Source of the DNA: Prevotella sp.
Lineage (GTDB): Bacteria > Bacteroidota > Bacteroidia > Bacteroidales > Bacteroidaceae
Length of the DNA: 61,519 nucleotides
Direction: 5' to 3'
Assembly (NCBI GenBank): GCA_029054825.1
Contig: JAIDEM010000115.1
Location: forward strand, 1 to 61,519
Shown here piece by piece: positions 9,114 through 17,169 of this stretch; the stretch's first letter is position 1, and each line of letters begins with the position of its first letter. The translations under genes and the position numbers were made by a program. A model generated the notes under the pieces. The model had not been told where the DNA came from, searched no databases, and saw nothing but the letters and a program-made list of their open reading frames with translations.

Positions 9114-12005
9114 GTGAACATGTGGGAGCATTTCCAGGAGGGAGTCGCCCCACATGGCCCGTATTCGGGAGAACAGCCGATACACCTTACAGAGGCTGCC
9201 CGCAACAATTATGGTACTGGTGCTTTCGGACTCCCTGGCGCCCCACAGGCAAAGGACGGCAATCAGCGTTGGTTTGACCCAGAGTGGCGTGCAAATTTCC
9301 TTGATTGGTATGTGGGACACTCTTGTCTGAAAGCAGATATGCTGCCTGTCGCAAATACACAGCTCGGACCTGGTTCGCTTGCTTCTATCCTTGGTTCACG
9401 TGTGGAAGGCGGTGAGGATACGATATGGATTCATCCTGACCCGAACTTCAAGGACAGACTGACATTTGACCCGAACAACGAACAGTTGCGTATACATAAG
9501 GAACTGCTGAAGGCATGTAAGCGTAAGGCCAATGGAAATTACTATGTCGGTATGCCAGACCTTATGGAAGGACTTGATGTCCTTGCCGCGCTGAAAGGTA
9601 CTGATAAGGTATTATTGGATACAGTGATGCAGCCTGAAATAGTTGAGGAACAATTGCAGTTTATCAATGATGTGTATTTCAAGGTCTTTGACGAACTTTA
9701 TGATATTATCCGCGAAGGCGACGAGATGGCCTTCTGCTATTTCTCCTCTTGGGCTCCAGGTAAGATGACAAAGATACAGAGTGACATCTCGACGATGATT
9801 TCCGATGATGACTATCGTCGTTTTGTACAGCCTTATCTGCGCGAACAATGCCAAAAGATACCTTATACTCTGTATCATCTTGATGGCGTTGGGGCAATGC
9901 ACCATCTGCCGGCACTTCTTGAAATAGAGGAGCTTAACGCCATACAGTGGACTCCTGGTGTCGGTGAACCGCAGGGGGGAGACCCCAAATGGTATGACCT
10001 TTACAAGAAGATTATCGCAGGAGGCAAAAGCATCATGGCTTGCTGGGTGACTTTAGACCAGCTTCGCCCGTTGCTTGACAATGTCGGTGGCGATGGCATA
10101 CATCTTGAGATGGATTTCCACAATGAGGATGAGGTAGAGCAGGCTCTGCGTATTGTCGAAGAATATCAGACACATGAGGTGGAACGCAAAGTTGATGAGT
10201 GTCTGCATATCGGAGACATGACAGCGTTTGCAGAAAATAAGTCCACAGTACGTTTCCGCCCTCTGCATATTGGTGGAAAACAAGTCACAATCCAGACACT
10301 GCTGCCTTCTGATGCATCGCTTGCAGTATCAAAGCCGACACTTGCAGAAGCTATGGAGCAACGTATGCTTGTCTTTGACGGCGCGATGGGCACATCCATA
10401 CAGTCATACGGCTTAACCAACGTGAAAAGCAATGAGTATCTTTGCGTTGAGCATCCGGAAGTGATTACTGACATTTACCGCAAGTTCCTGCTTGCAGGTT
10501 CGGATGTCATCACGGCAAATACATTCAATGCGCAGAGCGTTTCCCTTAAAGCCTGCGGTTTGGCAGACAAGGCTGTGGATATAAATACTGCCGCTGTGAC
10601 TCTTGCCCGGCATTTGGCGGATACGTTCACCGTTGCTAATCCAGAGAAACCACGCTATGTACTGGGTGAGATGGGACCGACCCGCGAGACTCTTTCCATA
10701 CCAGATACTGCCAAGATAACGAAACATGAGCTCCACGCTTCATATAAGGAACAGGCTGTTGCGCTTATAGAGGCTGGTGTTGACGGTATTATCTTCGAGA
10801 CGGTATTCGATCTTGTCAATCTGGAGATTGGCCTTGATGCTGTCAACACGGCAATGGAGGAACTGCATAAGACTGTGCCTGTATTGATAAGTGCAAACTT
10901 CTCCACGGCTGACGGTAAGAATATGATCGGTCAGAATGTCATAGAATACTTCCAGCGTTTGAAGAATGATAATGTCATTGCTGTCGGAGTAAACTGCAAT
11001 CCTGATATAGAACTTACAACGGAGGTAATCGCACAGATAGCTACTACTGTGCCTTATTATATTATAGCATTCCCGAATGCTGGATTCCCTGATTCGAAGG
11101 GCAATTATCCTACGACACCCCAGGAATTCCAGCGTCAGATGTGGAAGATGATAGACGGCCATCTGGTGAATATTGTAGGTGGCTGCTGTGGCACGACAAG
11201 CGAACATATCCGCAAGATTGCAGAACTTGTAAATCCTGCTGATGGCTGTTTTGTTAGTGGTCATGTTCCTGGTGGAGAGCCTGTCACTCCTATGCGAAAA
11301 GCTCCGAAACCAAATGTGGAGAATCCTGCAGAGCCTGTGAAAGACGCCAAACCTGTAGCGACTGGAGCTATAACTACTGGACTGAAAGATGCTATCATAG
11401 CAGGAAAGGAAGCTGTAGCAATAGAAGAAACGAAGAAAGCTATTGAGGCTGGTGCTAATCCTGCAGAACTGATAAATACTCAGATGATTGAGGCAATGTC
11501 GGTTGTAGGTCAGAGATTCTCTGAAGGCAAGGCTTTCGTTCCGAATCTCCTTATGGCAGGCCGTGCCATGAAAGCCGCCCTTGCAATTCTAAAGCCTATA
11601 ATGGAGGCAAGCGGAGAGGGTGTGCAGTCGGCAGGCAAGATAGTCATAGGCACAGTCAAGGGCGATCTCCACGATATAGGAAAGAATCTTGTAGCCTCCA
11701 TGCTTGAGGGGTCAGGATTTGAGGTTATCAATGTCGGTATAGATGTTGATGCAGAGACCTTTGTCAAGGCTGTTGTTGACAATGAAGCAGATATTCTGTG
11801 TCTCTCTGCATTACTCACTACTACAATGACTTACATGACAGACTGTCTTGCGGCACTTGAAGCTGCTGGCGTGCGCGCTAAGGTGAAAGTTATGGTGGGT
11901 GGAGCACCTGTGACAGAGGATTTCGCTCGTGAGATAGGAGCTGATGGCTACAGTGCCAATGCCAATGAAGCTGTCGCTCTCGCCAAGCGTCTCATGGCTT
12001 CATAA
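9114..12005 (+). CDS. UroD-type / homocysteine / corrinoid methyltransferase fusion
   Basis: The 963-residue protein (from GTG 9114; ATG 9120 is an alternative) has three domains. Residues 1-352 are a uroporphyrinogen-decarboxylase-fold methyltransferase like those of corrinoid systems; His255 lies in YHLDG, and the HxC zinc motif of MtaA is absent. Residues 405-710 are a homocysteine S-methyltransferase barrel, with zinc ligands Cys628 (VGVNC) and Cys691-Cys692 (GGCCGTT). Residues 755-963 are a helical cap and a B12 domain, with cobalt-ligand His853 in DLHDIG and SALLTTT at 898-904. MetH's methyl-folate and AdoMet reactivation domains are missing. The likely route is methyl donor to corrinoid to homocysteine, giving methionine; the donor is unknown. 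The frame continues upstream to 9039 through one TAG, so the annotated start may truncate the barrel. Confidence 0.88.
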   Translation: MNMWEHFQEGVAPHGPYSGEQPIHLTEAARNNYGTGAFGLPGAPQAKDGNQRWFDPEWRANFLDWYVGHSCLKADMLPVANTQLGPGSLASILGSRVEGGEDTIWIHPDPNFKDRLTFDPNNEQLRIHKELLKACKRKANGNYYVGMPDLMEGLDVLAALKGTDKVLLDTVMQPEIVEEQLQFINDVYFKVFDELYDIIREGDEMAFCYFSSWAPGKMTKIQSDISTMISDDDYRRFVQPYLREQCQKIPYTLYHLDGVGAMHHLPALLEIEELNAIQWTPGVGEPQGGDPKWYDLYKKIIAGGKSIMACWVTLDQLRPLLDNVGGDGIHLEMDFHNEDEVEQALRIVEEYQTHEVERKVDECLHIGDMTAFAENKSTVRFRPLHIGGKQVTIQTLLPSDASLAVSKPTLAEAMEQRMLVFDGAMGTSIQSYGLTNVKSNEYLCVEHPEVITDIYRKFLLAGSDVITANTFNAQSVSLKACGLADKAVDINTAAVTLARHLADTFTVANPEKPRYVLGEMGPTRETLSIPDTAKITKHELHASYKEQAVALIEAGVDGIIFETVFDLVNLEIGLDAVNTAMEELHKTVPVLISANFSTADGKNMIGQNVIEYFQRLKNDNVIAVGVNCNPDIELTTEVIAQIATTVPYYIIAFPNAGFPDSKGNYPTTPQEFQRQMWKMIDGHLVNIVGGCCGTTSEHIRKIAELVNPADGCFVSGHVPGGEPVTPMRKAPKPNVENPAEPVKDAKPVATGAITTGLKDAIIAGKEAVAIEETKKAIEAGANPAELINTQMIEAMSVVGQRFSEGKAFVPNLLMAGRAMKAALAILKPIMEASGEGVQSAGKIVIGTVKGDLHDIGKNLVASMLEGSGFEVINVGIDVDAETFVKAVVDNEADILCLSALLTTTMTYMTDCLAALEAAGVRAKVKVMVGGAPVTEDFAREIGADGYSANANEAVALAKRLMAS

Positions 12006-12061
12006 GTATAAAGCGCTCACTTAATTACAAGATAGTATCGTTTAATTTTGATTGCTTATTT

Positions 12062-13072
12062 ATGATAGATATGATAAAATGGCGTCAGGACATCATCGCA
12101 CGTCCTGACCGTGTCGCGATACCGGTAATGACACATCCGGGCATTGAGGAACTGGGCTATACTGTCAAGCAGGCTGTCCTTGATGGCAGCATACATGGCA
12201 AGGCCGTAAGTTATCTTGCTGACCGTTACACCACCCATGCGGCATCAGTGATTATGGACCTTACTGTTGAGGCTGAGGCTTTTGGTGCAGAAGTTATATT
12301 CCCGGAGGATGAGATACCTTCCGTCACAGGCCATATGCTCAATGGGGTGGAGGACATTCACCGTCTTGAAGTGCCTTCACTGAACACTGCTCGTGTCCCG
12401 GAATATATCAAGGCTAATGTCATAGCCCACCGTGAGATTTCCGACCGTCCTGTCTTTGCCGGCTGTATAGGACCATTTTCCCTTGCCGGTCGTCTGTATG
12501 ACATGTCTGAGATCATGATGCTGATATACAGCGACCCGGAAGCTGCACATGAACTGCTGGAGAAATGTACACTGTTTATCCTCAAGTATGTTGCGGCTTT
12601 GAAGGCTACAGGTGTGGAAGGTGTCCTAATGGCAGAGCCTGCTGCCGGCCTGATGTCAAACGATGACTGCAAGACATTCTCTTCCAATTATGTCAAGCGT
12701 ATCATCGACCAGCTTCAGGATGAGCACTTTATGATAGTGCTTCATAACTGTGGCAATACAGGTCAATGTACTGAAGCTATGGTCATGACTGGTGCACATG
12801 GTCTGCATCTCGGCAATAAGTGTGATCTTGCGCAGGTGGCACGTGAGACACCCGAGGATATCCTTGTCATGGGAAATCTTGACCCAGTGTCAGCATTCAA
12901 GATGTCTACTCCCGAGGAGATGTACCAGCAGACAATGGAATTGCTTGAGAACACGCGAGAGTTTCCTCATGTGGTGCTGTCTTCTGGATGTGACACACCG
13001 CCACATACGCCTCTTGCCAATGTCGACCAATTCTTCAAGGCATTGGAAGATTATAATACATCGAGTTTATAA
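12062..13072 (+). CDS. UroD-family zinc methyltransferase (MtaA/CmuA-like)
   Basis: This 336-residue protein has the uroporphyrinogen decarboxylase fold but sits among corrinoid genes rather than heme genes. It carries the zinc-ligand pattern of MtaA-type methyl-corrinoid transferases: His228-x-Cys230 in VLHNCGNTG, and Cys310 in LSSGCDTP. Members move methyl groups between a corrinoid protein and a thiol or other acceptor. It begins 56 bases after the fusion gene, whose corrinoid domain is the obvious partner. The N-terminal UroD domain of the fusion lacks this zinc motif, so the two enzymes probably do different halves of the transfer. True UroD activity is less likely. Confidence 0.87.
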   Translation: MIDMIKWRQDIIARPDRVAIPVMTHPGIEELGYTVKQAVLDGSIHGKAVSYLADRYTTHAASVIMDLTVEAEAFGAEVIFPEDEIPSVTGHMLNGVEDIHRLEVPSLNTARVPEYIKANVIAHREISDRPVFAGCIGPFSLAGRLYDMSEIMMLIYSDPEAAHELLEKCTLFILKYVAALKATGVEGVLMAEPAAGLMSNDDCKTFSSNYVKRIIDQLQDEHFMIVLHNCGNTGQCTEAMVMTGAHGLHLGNKCDLAQVARETPEDILVMGNLDPVSAFKMSTPEEMYQQTMELLENTREFPHVVLSSGCDTPPHTPLANVDQFFKALEDYNTSSL

Positions 13073-13081
13073 TATAGATGA

Positions 13082-13149
13082 CGGCAGGCTTTGATGACAT
13101 CCGTCCACGCTGATACGATGTCTTAGACCTGCCGACATCACAGTTTTTT
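13082..13149 (+). terminator. nested hairpin with T-run after the second UroD gene
   Basis: CGGCAGG (13082-13088) pairs with CCTGCCG (13128-13134), and inside it GACATC pairs with GATGTC. A T6 run follows at 13144-13149, nine bases after the stem. It could be an intrinsic terminator or an attenuator separating the methyltransferases from the symporter and adenosyltransferase genes. I did not find a B12 box here. Confidence 0.5.
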
Positions 13150-13227
13150 CCCGAACATTAATTGGCTGATTTCATATAACTTTACGCCTAACAACCAATA
13201 ACTAAAACTAATAAAAAACACTATCAG

Positions 13228-14835
13228 ATGATTTCCGAATCTCTAAAACTTCTGGACTGGATTATCCTGATTGGATACTTCGTGGTTCTTATTGCCATCG
13301 GACTGTGGGCAAGTCGCAAGTCAGGCGATGGTCAAGGCAAGTTTCTTGCGTCACGCTCGCTGAAATGGTATCATATCGGTTTCTCCATGTGGGGAACAAA
13401 CGTTGGTCCCTCGATGCTTATCGCCTCGGCCTCGGCAGGTTTCACGACAGGTATCGTATCCGGCAACTATGCGTGGTATGCCTTTATATTCATAGGTCTG
13501 CTTGCCTTTGTCTTTGCACCACGCTATCTCGGAGAGAAGATAAACACCTTGCCGGAATTCATGGGACGCCGCTTCGGCCAGTCCACTCGCAGTATCCTTG
13601 CATGGTACACCATCGTGACAGTTCTCATCTCATGGCTGGCTCTTACACTGTTTGCTGGTGGCGTACTTATACGTCAGGTCTTCGGCATACCTATGTGGCT
13701 CTCAGCCCTGATACTCCTCGCCATCTCTGCTTTCTTCACCATCCTCGGTGGCCTTAAGGCTGTGGCGTATACCAATGTTTATCAGATGGTATTGCTGATA
13801 GTCGTGTCGGCAACACTTACCATCGTCGGCATTTGCACACTTGGCGACGGTACATTTGTAAATGGCATCAGCAAGCTTGCCGACCCTAATATCGTTCCTT
13901 CAGACTATTGGAATCTTTTCCGCTCGGAAGAGGAACTGCCCAACTACTATTGGTTGCCTATCCTGCTCGGCTATCCTATCTCAGGACTGTGGTTCTGGTG
14001 TACAGACCAGTCTATGGTGCAGCCAGTGCTTGCCGCAAAAGACCTGAATGAGGGACAGAAAGGAACAAATCTCACAGGATGGCTGAAGATTCTTGATGTG
14101 GCCATATACATCGTCCCAGGCATAGTCTGCTTCGCTCTTGCACGTACTGGTTTTTTCGGCGCAGCAACGATAGATCCTGACAATGCTTACATGATTCTTG
14201 TGCTCCATCTTTTCCCTATGGGCATGGTAGGCCTTGTCATGGCGGTTCTCACTGCTGCCCTTGTCTCTACGATAGGCAGTTCGCTGAATGCCCTCTCTAC
14301 AGTGTTCACGATGGACATCTACGTGAAGAATGTCAATCCAAATGCCACGCCGTCAGAGATATCACGTACAGGACATATCGTGACCATCATCGGTGCGCTT
14401 GTCTCAATAGTGATTACCATCGCTGTAGACAATATCAAGGGCATGGACCTCTTCAATGTCTTCCAGTCTGTACTCTCGTTCATAGCACCTCCTATGGCGG
14501 CAGTGTTTGTCATGGGTGTCTTCTGGAAGCGTTGCACGACACTCGCTGCCAATCTTGTACTTTCTCTCGGAACAATCTTCTGCATCTCTACAGGTATATG
14601 CTATCTTTGGATTATTCCTGGGGCAACGGAGGCTATGCACTTCATGATGCTCTCTTTCATCCTGTTCTGCGTACTTGTCATCATGATGGTAGTGGTCAGT
14701 GCTTTCGACAAGACAGCTACAGAGCACCATGCCATGCAGGTGGTAAAAGAGAAGACATCTTTCGGAGTCATTGTATCATGGATAGCCCTTGTGATAGTGA
14801 TGATTGGGCTGTATATCTTCTTTAACGGCAATTGA
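13228..14835 (+). CDS. sodium:solute symporter (SSS family), second copy
   Basis: A 535-residue membrane protein of the sodium/solute symporter family. The early segment has GKFLASRSLKWYHIGFSMWG followed by TNVGPSMLIASASAGF, and ITIAVDNIKGMDLFNVFQS lies late in the chain. The fold matches SLC5-type galactose/glucose or inositol transporters, although no ligand can be assigned. It is divergent from the symporter at 5437, which implies a different cargo. It lies between the second UroD-family gene and the cobalamin adenosyltransferase. The 155-base gap upstream contains a terminator-like hairpin, so this gene may be expressed partly on its own. Confidence 0.92.
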   Translation: MISESLKLLDWIILIGYFVVLIAIGLWASRKSGDGQGKFLASRSLKWYHIGFSMWGTNVGPSMLIASASAGFTTGIVSGNYAWYAFIFIGLLAFVFAPRYLGEKINTLPEFMGRRFGQSTRSILAWYTIVTVLISWLALTLFAGGVLIRQVFGIPMWLSALILLAISAFFTILGGLKAVAYTNVYQMVLLIVVSATLTIVGICTLGDGTFVNGISKLADPNIVPSDYWNLFRSEEELPNYYWLPILLGYPISGLWFWCTDQSMVQPVLAAKDLNEGQKGTNLTGWLKILDVAIYIVPGIVCFALARTGFFGAATIDPDNAYMILVLHLFPMGMVGLVMAVLTAALVSTIGSSLNALSTVFTMDIYVKNVNPNATPSEISRTGHIVTIIGALVSIVITIAVDNIKGMDLFNVFQSVLSFIAPPMAAVFVMGVFWKRCTTLAANLVLSLGTIFCISTGICYLWIIPGATEAMHFMMLSFILFCVLVIMMVVVSAFDKTATEHHAMQVVKEKTSFGVIVSWIALVIVMIGLYIFFNGN

Positions 14836-14881
14836 CAGGAGTCGCAAGATTCAACAGCTTGTATATTGATATAATAAGAAA

Positions 14882-15424
14882 ATGATTACAGCTATGATAT
14901 ACACAAAGACAGGAGATAAAGGCATGACATCGCTTGTGGGAGGCAAGAGGGTGGCAAAATGCAGTGACAGGCTTGAGAGTTACGGTACTGTCGATGAGCT
15001 TAATGCTCATGTGGGGATGCTTGCAGTGCTGTGCAAGGCAGAACTGACGGGTGACAACGCTGACTTTGCGGCAGATGTTCTTGCCCGTATACAGCAGGAA
15101 CTGTTTGCTGTAGGCGGCTATCTGGCTACGGATACGAGCACCACGGCGCTGCATCCATCGTGCATTGTCACAGCAGAGATGGTTCTTGCCATGGAGAAAG
15201 CCATCGACAATATTGACGGACAGCTATCTCCGATAAGGTCGTTCATCATCCCTGGTGGCACTGCCATGGCTGCACAGGCTCACATCTGTCGTACAGTATG
15301 CCGTCGTGCGGAGCGCAATATCTTGCGCCTTGCCGAGAACGGTGTGGAGGTTGACGGCAATGTCATGGCATATGTCAACCGTCTGTCGGATTTCTTCTTT
15401 GTCCTCGCACGTCTTGTAGCGTGA
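14882..15424 (+). CDS. PduO-type cob(I)alamin adenosyltransferase
   Basis: This enzyme transfers the adenosyl group of ATP to cob(I)alamin or cobinamide. The 180-residue protein has the PduO-type signatures: MIYTKTGDKGMTSL at the N-terminus (ATP binding), RLESYGTVDELNAHVG, and the C-terminal CRTVCRRAER. ATG 14882 gives four extra residues; ATG 14894 starts exactly at the family N-terminus. It follows the symporter by 46 bases and closes the corrinoid-related run. Adenosylcobalamin is not itself used in methyl transfer, so its role here is probably corrinoid assimilation or salvage. It may also serve the whole cell. Confidence 0.92.
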   Translation: MITAMIYTKTGDKGMTSLVGGKRVAKCSDRLESYGTVDELNAHVGMLAVLCKAELTGDNADFAADVLARIQQELFAVGGYLATDTSTTALHPSCIVTAEMVLAMEKAIDNIDGQLSPIRSFIIPGGTAMAAQAHICRTVCRRAERNILRLAENGVEVDGNVMAYVNRLSDFFFVLARLVA

Positions 15425-15550
15425 CGGCTCGATGTATTGCCCTTGCATTGATAGGCTATGATATGGGATAGCTGAAAATGTCTTAGGACGATGATGCTAT
15501 GAGTCAATATACTGGATATTCTTGTGAAAGTCATTGTAAAATCATACAAT

Positions 15551-16087
15551 ATGGATGCAGAAACGATTAATATAGAAACACCTCGTCTGATACTGCGCCC
15601 TTGGCGGGAAGATGATGCGGAGATATTATACAGATATGCCAGTGACCCGGCTGTAGGTCCAGCTGCAGGATGGCCGCCACATGAATCTGTAGACAGTAGC
15701 CTTGAAGTCATCCGTACAGTCTTCTCCGCTCCAGAGACGTATGCAGTAGTACTGAAAGCTACAGACGAACCGATAGGTTGTTGTGGTATAGTCTTAAGAG
15801 ACGGCATGGCAGTCGGCGAGGCTGAGATTGGATACTGGCTGGGCGCGCCGTATTGGGGACAGGGGCTGATGACGGAAGCTGTGCGTCGGCTTGTCGACCG
15901 ATGCTTTGATTTCCTTGGGCAGTCAGCTGTATGGATTGGTTATTATGATGGCAATGACAGGTCGCGTCGTGTGGCCGAGAAATGCGGTTTTACATATCAC
16001 CATACAGAATATTCGAAGCAATCACTGCTTGGAGACACGCATGACGAACACTTCATGCGTCTTACAGCGGAAGAGCACCCTGCCTGA
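15551..16087 (+). CDS. GNAT acetyltransferase (RimJ/RimL-like)
   Basis: The N-terminus [16 protein letters not shown] and the acetyl-CoA-binding region [20 protein letters not shown] (Q/RxxGxG type) identify a GNAT protein of the RimJ/RimL subgroup, which acetylates protein N-termini or small amines. I chose the ATG at 15551, giving 178 residues. The frame extends to a GTG at 15524, but those nine residues are not typical. It lies 126 bases after the adenosyltransferase, with no obvious functional link. Substrate unknown. Confidence 0.85.
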   Translation: MDAETINIETPRLILRPWREDDAEILYRYASDPAVGPAAGWPPHESVDSSLEVIRTVFSAPETYAVVLKATDEPIGCCGIVLRDGMAVGEAEIGYWLGAPYWGQGLMTEAVRRLVDRCFDFLGQSAVWIGYYDGNDRSRRVAEKCGFTYHHTEYSKQSLLGDTHDEHFMRLTAEEHPA

Positions 16088-16192
16088 AGCTGAAGGAAAG
16101 TCTTGGGGATGTCTTGCCTTGGTTAATCAGAGACTTTGCTGTTTGCTGTTTCTGTCACTGTAACCTGAATTCACCTAAAAACATTTGAAGAT

Positions 16193-16744
16193 ATGAGAAA
16201 AAAGAACATTCGGTTGGTTTCCATGGCCATCGCTGTGGGATTGTTGACAAATTCCTGTCTGGGTTCGTTCGGTCTGTTTAATAAACTCTCCACATGGAAC
16301 CGTAGTGCAACGAAGAGCAAGTTTCTTAATGAGGTTATATTCATCCTGATATCACCGGTCTATGTGCTGTCGGGAGTGGCAGATGCCCTTCTGTTCAACA
16401 CCATTGAGTTCTGGTCAGGTAGCAATCCTGTCGCCGGCAATATAGGCAAGACACGTAAGGTTATGGGCGAGGACGGTCGCTACTATGCCGTGAAGACCTT
16501 GAATGACGGATACGAGATTACCACACCTGAAGGAGAACTGGTACGGCTTGTACACGACGATGCATCCGACTCATGGTCGCGGATTGAGGACGGCAAGCGT
16601 ACAGAGCTTTTCCGCTTCAATCAGGACGGTACTATAAAGGCAATATTGCCGGACGGCAACAGGATGGATGTGTCGCTCGATGATTACGGTGTGCATCAAG
16701 TGCGTATGGCTGTCAATGGCGGAACCTACTGGGCAATGAGATAG
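16193..16744 (+). CDS. DUF3332-type lipoprotein
   Basis: The 183-residue protein has a lipoprotein signal peptide ending TNSC (Cys22), then a hydrophobic stretch near residues 50-65 (VIFILISPVYVLSGVADALL) typical of DUF3332 proteins. The C-terminal half is hydrophilic, with repeated DG turns (EDGRYYAVKTLNDGYEIT and similar). It is probably an envelope protein. Function is unknown. It is transcribed toward the Crp-type regulator, which lies on the opposite strand. Confidence 0.75.
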   Translation: MRKKNIRLVSMAIAVGLLTNSCLGSFGLFNKLSTWNRSATKSKFLNEVIFILISPVYVLSGVADALLFNTIEFWSGSNPVAGNIGKTRKVMGEDGRYYAVKTLNDGYEITTPEGELVRLVHDDASDSWSRIEDGKRTELFRFNQDGTIKAILPDGNRMDVSLDDYGVHQVRMAVNGGTYWAMR

Positions 16745-17169
16745 ATGTTACTCCATGTATGGATAAAGAAAATCATTTTTTATGAGGAGCATATAGGACA
16801 TATTCTGTACTCTTCAAGAAAAATGAATTTCAATCTATATCGTTTCGGAGAGATTAATCTTGATTGCCAGATGTAGTCTACGGGATATATACCCGTGGAC
16901 TACAGGAAATTATACGGCAGACATCTTATCTTTATATTATAGGGTGACCCTTGATGATGTGTAAGGTAACCCTTTACAAGGTAAAAGGTCACCTTTCATG
17001 TACTGAAAGGTGACCTTTTTTTCATAAATCACTCCAACGGGGATTGCTAATATAACTATTAGTCCGCTAAAACTTCAGATAAGAAATGATAAACGTAATC
17101 TAAAGCTATGCTTCAGATTGTCCCCCCCCCCTCAACATAAAAGTCTTTTATAATAGTGTGCCTGTATTC
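16745..17169. other. 425-base convergent intergenic region
   Basis: No gene is supported here. From left to right it holds a 13-bp hairpin (TGTAGTCTACGGG at 16872 pairing with CCCGTGGACTACA, ending 16904), repeat copy 2 (16941-17022), whose last hairpin runs into a T8 tract, and a C10 homopolymer (17122-17131). The hairpins probably end transcription from the DUF3332 gene. Confidence 0.6.
16941..17022. repeat. GGTGACC palindromic repeat, copy 2
   Basis: The unit opens with AGGGTGACCCTT and its partner AAGGTAACCCT. It then has the same 16-bp stem as copy 1: AAAAGGTCACCTTTCA (16983-16998), a 5-base loop, and TGAAAGGTGACCTTTT (17004-17019), extending into T8 (17015-17022). The stem arms match copy 1 exactly while the loop and flanks differ, which suggests selection on the paired structure. 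With its T-run it is a plausible plus-strand terminator. Confidence 0.85.

Noticed and set aside
16941..17022. Repeat copies as plain terminators
   Set aside because: Copy 4 lies between divergent genes and copy 3 between same-strand genes, so termination alone cannot explain the family.
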